A program made the translations under genes and the position numbers. Of a stretch of 64,000 bases of DNA, positions 24,701-33,401 are shown in pieces (within the stretch, counting starts at the first letter, position 1; the number at the start of each line of letters is the position of its first letter). Below the pieces are notes generated by a model. It had not been told where the DNA came from, ran no database searches, and saw only the letters and a program-made list of their open reading frames with translations. The DNA lies in NCBI GenBank assembly GCA_944989445.1, contig CALYLW010000690.1:258472-322471 (forward strand), in the 5' to 3' direction. Source of the DNA: Ampullaceana balthica. Taxonomy: Eukaryota; Mollusca; Gastropoda; Lymnaeidae.

Positions 24701-27514
24701 ATCAGGAATAGGTTTATAAAAAGTGTTGTCAGTAAAATACGCACCTTATTGCGCGACAGAAAGGTTGTTCAATATAATACGCACCGCGACGCTCTATCTA
24801 AAAAAATAGCATGATACATAGGAATAAATAAAATAATCTAAAAATTAATAATTTAATTAGGTACATGCGATCGATCTGAAATTTTGATACATTGTTTTTA
24901 TCATCGATACGAAACTGCCTGCAAAATTTCAGCTCGCTATCTTGCGAGCAAGTGGGTTAAAAATCGATCAAAAGTTTTGGCGACAAGCAAGCAAGGTCGG
25001 CCGCAGACACCACGAGTTAATATAAAGGATTTAAAAAGACGGGTTCCCATAAATTGAGATAACATAGAAAAGAAAAAGATTGTATTGAACTGAGTAACAT
25101 TCCAGCATCTGATCTCCTTTTACTAGTTACTTCTTCAGATGTCAAATTTTCCAAGACGCTTGAAATTTTAAAGTACGTCTTTTCGAAATTATTTATGCTA
25201 TTGTGGTGTATATTAACGGAGGAATTTGAATATTTTCATGCTCTTGCTATAAAACTTAATAATTTCCCATGAAATAGATGAATTCAAATTATTTACACAT
25301 TACTTTAATTGGATATGCGTAACATTTTTAACCTCATTTTAATGAAAAAAACACAAATTATGTGTGCTACTTTAATGCAATAAAAAATAGTAATTTTTAG
25401 TAAGCTACCTTACAATAATTTTCTGAAAACTGAAGCAGTAATATAAATTACTACTTGCAAGTTAAACACAATATTTGAAACATCATGCCATGTATGTACT
25501 TGTTAGCGTACATTCTGCGCATGTCGAAATTCCATGCAAAAACTGTCGTGTCGATATTAATAGCACATATTATTCGGCCCAGCGGTGATGTGTTTTTTTG
25601 TTTTGTTTTTTTGTTGCAGTTTTCTTATAAAAGCGCTATGTTTGACGTATACCGCTTAATTTTCCAAACAAATTGATACCTTTTTGAGCGATTAAAAATT
25701 TTTGAACGGTTTTTACGTTAGTTATAACAACCACTATGTAATCAAACTAATGTTGCGCGAATCCGTTAATTAAGACTAGGGCTGAAACGATACTCGGTCC
25801 GGCTACTCGGCATCGGCCCATTTTCGAATATTCGGAGATACTCGGCAATCGGCCGCGTAAGTGATGCCGAGTATTACGTAATTGCTCCAATAGCAAAGAT
25901 GCATGCAGAATCGCATGTCTAAAACATTTCGTTTCGTGTGGAATAAAACAAATGTACCGTTTTGCAGACTTGTTGTCATTGGCAACCATTCATCCTTCAA
26001 CCTCCTGTTGACTCAATAACTACTGATTTGTTCTCATTGTTTTATTCTTAAGAAGTGGCCGTGTGCAAAAGCCATTTAACTATTGGTTAGAACTAATTAA
26101 AATGTGTCAAAGTTGAAGGTTCAAATGTTCAAAAGGAGTTCCTAATTTATTTTTGTACATTTTTATAGAGAAGAGTTCGCTTTGTCATGAGTCATAATAT
26201 ATAGGTCATGATAGATGTGGCGATGCCTAGGGCCTAGGGGATTGTGACAAAATGAACCACACTTTTAAAATTCATAACTTTAAAACTTCAAATCCTAAAA
26301 ATAAAATTTTAACACTAAAATTTTATTAAAAATAATCTCTATTTAAGTATGAATTGACTATTTTCTTTAAAGTTATTTTTTTAAATCAAGTACTCGGTAT
26401 CAGTATCAGCAAAAAGGGGCCGCCACTTGGTAAATTTGCTCGTTATGCTAAAAAATTGTTACGAGAGGTGCTCTTATGAGAAGTGTTCGTTATGAGAGGT
26501 TTGGTGGTACTCAGCATCATCAAAACTTGGCCGCCACTACTTGGTACTCGGCAAAGAAAATCACATTTGGTAAACCCCTAATTAAGACTCGAAATTAAGA
26601 ATATATTTGTTTCACCTTGGTTTTCCCCCTTCAAAAGGAAAAGGAAGATTGTCGGAAATGGCTCTACTTTTCAAATGCCCACAAATGCCGCCCTTTAAAG
26701 GTGTGCCGCCCGGGGTGGACCGCCCCACCTCCCCCCCTCTAGCTTCGCCTCTGGATCTATATATGCGTTATAAAAATATAATTAATAGAAATTAATCGAT
26801 TATATTTTTTCATCTTCAATCGAACATTTTTTTTAATCAGTACCAGCCCTAATAAAAACACATGTGTATACATATATATGTGTATGAACAGAAAAAGTAC
26901 CTCATAAAGTAGTACAGCTAGTGCTCGACTTACGATCACGATTGGTTCCGACAGACCGGTCGCAACTCGATTTGGTCGTTAGTAGAGTACGCCACGTGTA
27001 CAGCAATGTGAAGTGATGTTATAAATTTGTTTTTAAATATCATTAATTTCTTTTATTATTGTTTATAAATCGTAATTTTCTATGTAAAACTATTAACAGA
27101 AGTATTATCGCACATGTATACGATTGAGGCAGAAATTAATCTGAAATCTAATATGGTTAGTGCTTTGTGGTCGTTAAGTCAAACGGTCGTAAGCTGCATA
27201 GGTCATAAGTCGAGCACTAGCTGTACTCACCTCACAAACATTGCATCACCCATCTCACACCAGCTATTATATATATCATCACCCATCTCACACCAGCTAT
27301 TATTGCATGTCGTCCACAGCTGTGTCCGGGAAGATGGATTTCTACGCCTCCTATGACCAGGTCCATCAACTCGCGCGTCCTGAGAGTGGGCGTGTCCATG
27401 CCCCCGTGGCAGACCCGGATGTTCCTAGACATTCACCTTGACCCTTCCATGTCCCTCACGGTGGCCCGCGACTTCATCTCTCAGCTGCACGCCTTCGCCC
27501 CACACATGCACTGA
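8891..27514 (+). CDS. Gene 1: unrecognised protein with a probable PH/GRAM-like domain (5 exons, 5' partial)
   Basis: Five exons join in phase with GT-AG borders: 8891-9109, 10091-10337, 20791-20961, 21749-21948 and 27320-27514 (stop TGA 27512-27514), giving 343 residues. Exon 1 as seen is Ser/Thr-rich and probably disordered. Exon 2 holds a charged stretch (KKKTLKQVESEEEDF) and a likely helical segment. Exons 3-5 alternate strand-like blocks: GERFLLGSCWLYFTHVQF, GRVGLTSKRALFLSTE, STVTFKNIPLSNFHSAEM and RMFLDIHLDPSM, then a final helix-like ARDFISQLHAF. The 'GRVGLTSKRALFLS' block resembles the strand pair of GRAM/PH-like folds that read lipids, so membrane or lipid binding is an inference only. 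A CCTCF cluster near the exon 4 end could be palmitoylated. The start codon is not found: the ATG at 8820 before the GTGAGT donor is out of frame. The acceptor is CAGCAG, so a one-residue NAGNAG variant is possible. I do not recognise an orthologue. Confidence 0.72.
9754..9915. mobile_element. 162-bp hAT-type MITE (CAGTGGC...GCCTCTG)
   Basis: Terminal repeats CAGTGGCTTAAC and GTTACGCCTCTG bound the element. The flanking 8-mers CATCTGTA (9746-9753) and CATCTATA (9916-9923) differ by one base, as expected for an 8-bp hAT target duplication. A sister copy lies at 29895-30054. It is in gene 1 intron 1. Confidence 0.85.
10353..15312. repeat. 4.96-kb minisatellite, about 80 units, filling the 5' end of gene 1 intron 2
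   Basis: The basic unit is 58 bp (GGGACCTATCAGGAGAGTGT...), with 57-bp and 67-bp variants, the latter carrying an extra GGGTACACTGGGTAGTATAT. The array begins 16 bases after the exon donor CAAG|GTAATG at 10338. The first third is rich in TTACTGTGTAG units, the middle in TTACAGTGTAG and interleaved 67-bp units, and the right end in TATCGTGAGAGTGTGACTAG units. It closes with four 67-bp units containing AAGTACTTTGATATGGGCC (about 15050-15312). There are no unique spacers, so it is not a CRISPR array. Confidence 0.97.
15313..15781. other. Intron sequence, nothing recognised
   Basis: Unique-looking intron 2 DNA of gene 1 after the minisatellite. Confidence 0.5.
15782..15890. repeat. 32-bp tandem repeat, 3 copies
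   Basis: Three units of GAATTTGTTTCTAGCTTGAA... lie head to tail; the first differs at one position (TTGGAAATAG against TTGAAAATAG). Confidence 0.9.
16062..17345 (+). mobile_element. 3' end of a + strand non-LTR retrotransposon, split by a nested insertion
   Basis: Parts 16062-16090 and 16989-17345 form one fragment; the interruption is the element at 16091-16978. The part after 17040 decodes as the common end of LINE reverse transcriptases ([12 protein letters not shown], then a KTHLF-like stretch), here degraded with stops. An uninterrupted relative lies at 48098-48500 and acts as the empty-site reference. Confidence 0.7.
16091..16978 (-). pseudogene. 5'-truncated non-LTR reverse transcriptase, inserted with a 10-bp target duplication
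   Basis: Read on the - strand it begins inside reverse transcriptase motif A (FIDFKKAFDRV, then TAG where Trp is usual). It continues through the LRFADDID catalytic motif (about 16660-16680) and KAYGMEINAEKT, and ends with the GRQKKRWEDDIKEWTG tail common in RTE/jockey-like elements of invertebrates. Internal stops and frame changes make it dead. The 3' end has a TTCAAG repeat. TATATGGTCT stands on both sides (16081-16090 and 16979-16988), so it arrived by target-primed insertion into the + strand element. Confidence 0.88.
17346..18252. other. Intron sequence, nothing recognised
   Basis: Gene 1 intron 2. Short frames only; a G run lies at 17810-17818. Confidence 0.45.
18253..20522. mobile_element. 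2.27-kb hAT-type element containing a nested MITE-like element
   Basis: The left end (CAATAGGGGTGGGTAAAC, then GGGCCACATTGAAAAC) and the right end (GGGCCGAATACCGCCCG, then TTTTCCGACCCATG) match the common hAT pattern of CAGGGGTGGGCAAAC termini flanking GGGCC-rich subterminal blocks. Flanks GGCTACAC (18245-18252) and GGCTACAA (20523-20530) agree at 7 of 8 bases. Most of the interior is the separate 18824-20307 element; no hAT transposase is left. Confidence 0.7.
18824..20307. mobile_element. 1.48-kb element of the GGGGCCGTCCATAAA family with a zinc-finger remnant
   Basis: The inverted ends (GGGGCCGTCCATAAAGTACG and its complement) are nearly perfect. TAA stands on both sides (18821-18823 and 20308-20310), the 3-bp TWA duplication typical of PIF/Harbinger elements. 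At 19354-19587 (+) an open segment carries CKVCHSYFASQTMLKKHTGQH, a C2H2 finger, followed in another frame by a DEDELICLQLSFQ-like segment near 19655-19700. This may be a decayed transposase tail or a captured host exon. Sister copies that lack it are about 370 bp. Confidence 0.78.
20962..21249 (+). repeat. 24-bp minisatellite made of copies of gene 1's 5' splice site (12 units)
   Basis: The exon ends ...ACACAG|GTGAGTTTG at 20961/20962. From there, units of GTGAGTTTGGAATGACTGCT + GGAG repeat every 24 bp at 20962, 20986, 21010, 21034 and so on to 21226. Ten of the twelve keep a GT donor core; units at 20986 and 21154 have lost it (TTGAG, CTGAG). The array is open in the exon's own frame, each unit adding eight residues of the form GEFGMTAG. 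Confidence 0.93.
21311..21530 (+). mobile_element. tRNA-derived SINE
   Basis: TAGGCTGGATAGCGAAGTCA with ATAGTG resembles a tRNA 5' half and A box. GGGATCTAGCCCACGTTAACC resembles the B box and T-arm (GGTTCGANTCC type). The tail after 21400 is non-tRNA. It lies in the 787-bp intron between gene 1 exons 3 and 4. Confidence 0.65.
21562..21745. repeat. (CT)n/(CTTT)n tract leading into an acceptor
   Basis: About 180 bp of almost pure CT and CTTT ends at CACTTCAG|AT (acceptor at 21748/21749), making an unusually long polypyrimidine tract for gene 1 exon 4. On the complementary strand it reads as an Arg-Glu repeat, which is not a gene. Confidence 0.92.
21949..22875. other. Gene 1 intron 4, left part, with a possible outer transposon end
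   Basis: AT-rich. At 22143 CTAGGGTTGCGAAAATTAACGATTA resembles the TAGGGCTG end of hAT-type elements, and a matching inverted TAATCAGTACCAGCCCTA lies near 26835-26852. The two could be ends of an outer element broken by the 22884-26753 insertion. Confidence 0.4.
22942..23312. mobile_element. 371-bp MITE, GGGGCCGTCCATAAA family, intact ends
   Basis: The perfect inverted ends GGGGCCGTCCATAAATGACG are flanked by TTA on both sides (22939-22941 and 23313-23315). It has G-rich and C-rich runs just inside the ends and no open frame. Confidence 0.9.
23719..24432 (-). pseudogene. hAT transposase remnant (dimerisation region)
   Basis: The - strand segment 23719-23988 reads IIILLRIFSTIAISLSSCER then RFSKLKLIKNYLRSTM and LAILSIEQ, the C-terminal dimerisation block of hAT transposases of the ZMYM1-like group (usual form: SER-FSKLKLIKxYLRSTM). 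A second piece at about 24300-24432 (LSLEQEVQREMFLSMDGIIK) is probably an inner segment of the same protein. They are separated by frame changes and by the 24031-24182 insertion. The catalytic N-terminal portion is not visible, so the element cannot move itself. Confidence 0.8.
24031..24182. mobile_element. 152-bp hAT-type MITE (CAGGGCTGGTCTTAG)
   Basis: Inverted ends CAGGGCTGGTCTTAG and CTAAGACCGGCTCTG. The flanks GGTACAGC (24023-24030) and TGTACAGC (24183-24190) match at 7 of 8. A sister copy with an exact 8-bp duplication lies at 56121-56275. It is nested in the hAT element. Confidence 0.88.
24578..25040. mobile_element. R1-family element, second full copy
   Basis: Starts TATAAATCCTTTACG and ends TTAATATAAAGGATTTA, with CGATCTGAAATTTTGATAC inside, as in 3570-4030. 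No coding capacity. Confidence 0.65.
25777..26580. mobile_element. 804-bp hAT-type element with exact 8-bp target duplication
   Basis: Starts TAGGGCTGAAACGATACTCG and ends TTTGGTAAACCCCTA. ATTAAGAC stands on both sides (25769-25776 and 26581-26588). ACTCGGCATCGG-type motifs repeat inside both ends. Related sequence occurs at 56673-57060 and 37600-37870. No open frame. Confidence 0.87.
26915..27223. mobile_element. 309-bp TA-flanked MITE, mariner/pogo-like, just upstream of gene 1's last exon
   Basis: Inverted ends CAGCTAGTGCTCGACTTACG and (complement) CAGCTAGTGCTCGACTTATG. TA lies at both borders (26913-26914 and 27224-27225). It stops 96 bp before the acceptor at 27319/27320. No transposase. 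Confidence 0.85.
27240..27305. repeat. Duplicated 31-33 bp unit before the last acceptor of gene 1
   Basis: CATCACCCATCTCACACCAG + CTATTAT occurs twice, ending 14 bp before the acceptor CCACAG|CTG at 27319/27320. Confidence 0.85.
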
Positions 27515-29894
27515 AGGGGTTCGAGTCTAGAAATGATTTCTGCTTATTAAAAAAAAATTGAAATAGTTAACAAATAACTTAAAAATGGTAATTTTATTTT
27601 AAAACATCTTTCAACATTGTAAGGTTGGTTTAAAGTTGATCAAGGTTCGACAACCAATGCATTTATTTAAAAAAATATTCTCATTCTATTTTTTTTCTTG
27701 ATTTCGGGGCCATTCTTAAATTATTTCACGCTATTTTTGGTCCACTCCACATTTCTGTTTTCCAAAATCGTCAAAAATTCGTGACCCAATTACCCATTCC
27801 CAACTCAATCTCTCCTAGATGCGGTACTTTATTTATAACCTGTATCTCTTTATTACGGGATGTTTTTTGAGTTTTCATTCGGCGACGCACAAAAAAAAAT
27901 CCTTGTGCGTTTGGTTTGGTGCGGTGCTGTCTCATCCTTAGACTCGGAATGAACACAAATCACAGTGGCAACTTTCAACGTTATCAAAATCATGTTCTCT
28001 AGTTTCTTACCCATGATGCTCTTTCATTTCATGACGATGTGCTCTTCCGGATGTGTGTGTGTGTCAATGCCAAATTTATGTGTATTATTTTATTTAGTCA
28101 TTATTTTTGTAATTGTGTGTATTTTCAAAAGTTTTTTAAATTAAATATTACAATTCATTGTATTATATTTACATCATTTTAGAATTCTATTATAGAGGTT
28201 TCTTAAATAATTAAATCTGGAGTTTTTTGATTTTCAAAAGAATGTTGTTATGTGTGCGTGAGTGTGTTTTTCAACGGTATGTTCTAAATTGTAAAAGTGC
28301 TGTAAACTTTCATACCGCACATGGTGTGCACTCGTTTTGTTTATGATTTTAAATTAGTTGAGGCAGCGAAAACACTGTAGAAAAATCTAAGCACTTAAAA
28401 CAAAACATGGATTTTTCTTTTAAAAAATTATTTTTGTCTGAGAGGTGTAAATGGTCTACATTTCAACCAAAGACAAATACATGTATATGAAGTCTGTGTC
28501 TAATTCTTCACTCGTTCTTACGGTGATTATTTAAAGTAAAGCATGGCAAATAAATATCCTATGTATTAACTAGTGCAATGTAACAAAGAAAAGAGAGCGA
28601 AATTATGTTCTAAAGTCTTTTTTTTTAATCTATTCCAAAACGTCACACAAGATACCCTGCAAACTCTCGAAACCAAACTGTTACATCGCTTTTACTTTTC
28701 TGTAGTTTCACAGCTGGAAAATGTTCATGTAAATAAATATTAGAACAATTATTATTCTTTATAGTGTTAAAGAATTTTTATCCTTGTAATTGTAAATATC
28801 AATGTATTTTAATTTTTTTTTGTTGAAAACTTGTTTTTCTTCCATTTTGGCTGTTTGGTTAAAATTCAATTCGGGTTTTCGTCATTGCTCCCATTATTGT
28901 TAGGTTAAAAAATTATTGCAACTCTTTGCTGATTGCAACACTCTCATCATGAAATTAACATCACAAAAAAATAATCTTATCAGTGCTTACTGAGTTTCAA
29001 ACTATTATATTTTAAGTTTAGATAATTTCGTTTCATTTTATAATGTCGATGTTTTGGGAGATAGAAAAAATTGGTGGTGTTTGTTTATAATTTTTATATT
29101 TCTTTTATTTTAAATATTATATTATTAGTTTACTACATTTAGAGAATAAATAGATTTATAAATAAATTTGCAATACAAAAATTTGGTTTTGCAGTTTAAA
29201 CAAAATAGATTTCAGCGCATTTATGTCAAATGAAATCATTTTTTAAAACAAGTTTTCAACTTTCTAATGTAAAATATATGTTTATGATTAATACTAATAT
29301 ACAGTCTACTAGTCTACTGTTTAATACTTTTTAATTAAGCAAAATTGAAGTTAACATATAGAAGTAGTAGTGAGGCCGCAACTACTTTCTTCAATAATGG
29401 TATCGGAATTATTATTTTAAAAAGTAGGTTCAATATTGTTGTAGTTATATGTGTATCGTATCAGTATAAGTTTTAACACATGGTTGGTTACTTGTACCAC
29501 TGCTGTGCCTTTCAGTTTCAGTCACAATATTTACTCATTAAGATTGACTTAATTTCTTATTAAGCATAAACTAACTTTAGTTCTCACGAACGTTCCTTTT
29601 TTTAAAAGTCTCGACAAACAACTGTCAAGGCCATTAATCCCAGTGCCTTAATAATTGTTTCATCAGTTCTACTCAGAAGATAACAATTCTATGGAAGTCT
29701 GCTAATTTATTAAATGATAAAATCAGGAAAGTTTCTCTCGTGTTTCATGAATTCCCACATATGACATAGGGAAATGTTCGATCGATGGTCCGCGGGTCCA
29801 CAACCTCTTAGTTTCCAGTCCGCAGAAGCTTAAATTCTTTAAATAAACAATAAAATAACTTTGATACTGGTAGAAGATCCCATATTCCCCCCCC
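27515..29894. other. Gene 1 3' UTR and intergenic DNA
   Basis: Very AT-rich sequence after the stop at 27514. AATAAA hexamers near 28547, 28730 and 29143 are candidate poly(A) signals, but none can be chosen without transcripts. No other gene recognised. Confidence 0.45.
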
Positions 29895-30054
29895 CAGTGG
29901 CGTAACAATGGCTTGGCATTGGGGCAGTTGCCAGGGTGCCGGCCTGCCCAGTTCAAAAGGGCGCCGCTAAATCTCTAATTTTTAAATTTCTATTTAAATA
30001 TAGGGCGCCAAAAATCAATTTGTTAAGGTCGTCAACATACCAGTTACGCCTCTG
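29895..30054. mobile_element. 160-bp hAT-type MITE, sister of 9754-9915
   Basis: Ends CAGTGGCGTAAC and GTTACGCCTCTG, flanked by runs of C on both sides, consistent with an 8-bp all-C duplication. The interior (GGCTTGGCATTGGGGCAGTT and GGGCGCCGCTAAA) matches the 9754 copy. Confidence 0.85.
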
Positions 30055-31306
30055 CCCCCCCCCTTTCCCCTCAAGCCAATCCTAATTGCCTTGATAGTCA
30101 AATTTTCCGAACATCCAAATGACCCTCGTAATAATATTGTTCAAATCTCAAGCTCTTTTAACTACCTCAAAACCATTTAAATGAAGGGGAGGGGGGATCT
30201 TTATAGTCAATGAGGTCAAATGTTAAAATGACACAAGAAATCGAAATAGTTTACGAAATAAATCCAAATAATCGAAACATAAATTCTTCGTTAAAATATC
30301 CACTAGCTTCTGTCTTAACAATTTTATTTTACTGCGTCTCGTCATTTTGTACACTATCATTGTCCACATGTACACAAGGTTGTGAATTAGAAGACACAGA
30401 AGATAGTTGACGTAAAGATCCATAACTCTGTAGCAGACGTGTATTTTGAGCTCTATCTAGATTTTATTACACGGTGCCATCAAACATTTCATTACAACTG
30501 TTTTTGTTCACTCTTCCTTGCCTTGGTCTCATTTATTTGGCTTGGCTGTTTGTTTTAAATGTGTGTACGTCCTTAGGTGTGTGTGTATGCATGAGTATGG
30601 GTACGTGTGTATGTATGTGTATTTTGATTCATATCAAGGGGCTTTGTTAACTTGGACTGGAAGAAAACTCTGCCAAAAATCTCCATTTAAATAGAACTGT
30701 CGATCACGCAAAACATTAATTAATGTGTTAGATTCTTTAAAACATTGCCCTCGTTTATATTAGCTTGGTCCCAAGAGAGAAATATATATATACAAATCAG
30801 TTATGGAAAATACTGAAAAATAGGTTCTGCCAAAAAAAGACGTGTTGCCAAGAGATCTTCTTCAACGAATGAGAACAGAAAAAAATATTGTATGGAAATT
30901 TTTTTTTAAAAAATTTAAAACACCAAGCTGCGATAAAGTTCCAGTAGCTTCTTTAGACTTAGACAGTAAATCATCTTTCCGGTCACGTGTGTCAATACAA
31001 AACTAATGGACTTTATACAAAACATAAATCACTTCACCTAACAAGCTTGCAAAAAAAAAGGCTGAACATAATAATATGGATGGCAGAAAGTTCAGGTAAC
31101 TGAATTAAACGTCACGACAGGACTGACCCCCAGTCATCTATACACATGACACAGATGCAGGACCAACTGCGTTGGGTGGGGTGGGGGACACAGCAAGTCC
31201 ACGGATGTTATATTTTAAAAAAAAATAATAATTAAGTAAAAAGGTTTACTAGAATATGCTAAAAAGCTCATCGAAAGCTCGCTCATACCCAGCAGCACAT
31301 AAATTG
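30055..31306. other. Intergenic, no gene recognised
   Basis: AT-rich with a GT-rich patch near 30560-30620. Short frames only. Confidence 0.45.
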
Positions 31307-33110
31307 GGCCGTCTATTTTATCACGCTCCTAGGGGGGGGGGTGGTGGTCACATATTTGTGACGAGGGGGAGGGGGGCGTTTAAGAACTGTGACGTCACAT
31401 CAAAACTCGCAACTTTAAATAAAACTTCCACTAAAATATTTGACTGCTTGCAATTTATTTAATGACGTTTTCAATCCTTTCAATAACATACAGCCATGTG
31501 GACCAAACAACCTCCTCAGCTATCCCACACCCCTCCCCCAAAGGGACTTAACAGCTAAGCGGCCGCCTGGGTATCCAGTCATGGTTGAAGATACCTCCCA
31601 CTAAACGTGACCTCACAAGGAGGGGTGGAATTTTCCCTACTTCGACTCGCTACCACTTCGGCGCCACTCCGGCCAAGCACACGAGTCTCAATGGTTTGGA
31701 CTGCCGCAAGGCGGGGGATCGACCTACCTAGGGTTGTTGTTGTTCGTCCGTCGATTCGACGAAGACCACTCTAGTCATCCGAGGGTTGCTGGGACTGGCT
31801 TTGTTTGTGCGTGCGCAGATGGCTGATGAGGCCGATCCTAGCACGGAAGGTTCGGGAACAGAAGGGACAAGGGACGCTTGGGACATCTCCAGGAGGGTTG
31901 ACAGCACGGGCCTTTCGGGCTTGCCTCTTCTTTTCTGCGGAGGTGATCCTGTTTGCCTCGCATGACCTGGCACCTTCGTGGATGGAAGAACGCCAGGTGG
32001 AACGGTCCATTTCAGCAAGTCCCCGCGTGTCTGGGTTTATGGCAAACGCTTTCAGTGAGACTTTCAGTGTGTCTTTGTAGCGTTTCTTTTGCCCACCGTG
32101 GGACCGCTGGCCATGCTGGAGCTCGCCATAGAAGAGTCTCTTTGGCAGTCTCTCGTCTGGCATTCGGACCACGTGCCCTGCCCAACGAAGCTGGGACTGC
32201 ATCAGGAGTGGGAATATGCTGGGGAGACCGGCCTTGGTCAGTATCACTGTGTCTGGTATTTTATCCTGCCACTTTATGCCGAGGATCTTCCTGAGGCTTG
32301 TTGAATGAAAGTGGTTAAGCTTCCTAGCATGGCGCTGATACACAGTCCATGTTTCACACGCATATAGCAGTGTGGGGAGCACCACCGCCCTGAACACTTT
32401 CAGCTTGGTCTGGATGGTAATGCCTTTCTGTTCCAGACATTTGGGTACAACCTGCCAAAAGTGGAGCTGGCTCTGGCAATTCTGACGCTCACTTCGTCAT
32501 CGATGGTGACATTTTGCGACAGTGTGCTGCCTAGGTATGAGAACCGTTGAACTGTGTTGAGTCTCTGGCCTTTGACAGTGATGCTGGGCTCAACGTAGGG
32601 CCTAGGGTATATCCCCACTGGAAGGTTTCTTCAGAGCCGGCGTCCGCTACGTTTTTCGCGGTACCTTTTTGCTAATCCATACTGGTGCTCCTGGCCCTAA
32701 ACTGGCACCGCTCAATGGCGTTGCTAGTAAACGAGGGGGACGAAACGGTCGCTTCGGAATAACCCGACCCTCAACGGGTACTGTGGTTTTCATCATCGGT
32801 ATTGCATCTAATGCTCTGCCTAAGATCCGTACAGCGACTGTAATCTTATGTGACTAGCACCCAACACCTAACATATCGGACTTCGGCATTGCCTGCCAGG
32901 AGTTGTCGGTTTCATGTTGCGGCCAGCCCCGCAACCCTACTCGTCTGTCGAGCCACGTAGAGGCCAACCCCTTTTCGACAGAGGCCAACCCCTTATCAAC
33001 AGCCCTGAGCTGCACTAGACATTTCAACCCCATTTAGGCAATGCATCTTTTACGGTCGATTAAAGGACGTCCCCCCACCTCCGTGAACCAACGACAGACC
33101 ACTTGGTTGA
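31307..33110. mobile_element. Composite repeat A, carrying a nested retrotransposon fragment
   Basis: The left part (31307-31733) and the part after 32608 resemble composite repeat B: GGGCCGTC-type end, G-rich run, GACGTCACATCAAAAC, then AAGCGGCCGCCTGGGTATCC and GACCTCACAAGGAGGGGTGG. CCCCACTGGAAGGTTTC (32612 on) continues what is contiguous in B at 59640. Near the right end ACTCGTCTGTCGAGCCACGT resembles 63948-63968. It may be a deleted relative of the I-like element at 59.7-63.9 kb, or an independent repeat. It ends about 290 bp before the PNPT1 start codon. Confidence 0.65.
31734..32600 (-). pseudogene. 5'-truncated non-LTR reverse transcriptase C-terminus with C2H2 finger
   Basis: The - strand reads VKGQRLNTVQRFSYLGSTLS, then after a frameshift near 32400-32430 VVLPTLLYACETWTVYQRHA, QLRWAGHVVRMPDERLPKR and GQKKRYKDTLKVSLK. 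It ends in a C2H2 finger (CPFCSRTFRARIGLISHLRTH) and Ser/Gln-rich tail, with a CAA repeat at the 3' end. The catalytic RT core is missing. CCTAGGG stands on both sides (31727-31733 and 32601-32607), while composite B has a single CCTAGGG at 59628-59634, the empty site. Confidence 0.88.
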
Positions 33111-33401
33111 GGGAGGAGGTAGACACTATTATTAGGATTCAATCCCAAGCAGATGGTTTTTTATGTGATTTCTTAAAATATATAATCCCTTTAAAAATTA
33201 TTTATATTGCCTTGTAAAAAAAACCTAAACTCTAGGACAAATCAGAAGGTTCCCCAACTCAAATTGAAAGTAGCTAAACCTATGCTATCCGGATTCGATT
33301 AAACAACTTTCATTGCCATGTCGAAAAATATCATAGCCTTAAAACATTAACTACACCGTAGTCTTGCGGGAAAACTCCAAATTTTTATATGACAATTAAA
33401 A
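33111..33401 (+). other. PNPT1: Presumed PNPT1 5' flank and 5' UTR
   Basis: This is the only non-transposon DNA directly before the PNPT1 start codon. A TATATAA string lies near 33178, about 220 bp upstream of the ATG. No CpG-rich block is seen. Transcription start is not determinable. Confidence 0.35.

Larger units (their letters stand above)
22884..26753. mobile_element. 3.87-kb hAT transposon with exact 8-bp target duplication, hit by later insertions
   Basis: The ends CAGTGGCGTAGCTAGAA and (complement of right end) CAGAGGCGAAGCTAGAG match at 14 of 17 positions. Subterminal GCCCGGGGCGGTC and GCCGCCCGGGGTGGACC blocks are also inverted relative to each other. GATCTATA stands immediately outside both ends (22876-22883 and 26754-26761). 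Inside are hAT transposase remnants on the - strand (23719-24432) and four younger insertions: 22942-23312, 24031-24182, 24578-25040 and 25777-26580. The whole nest sits in gene 1 intron 4. Confidence 0.9.
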
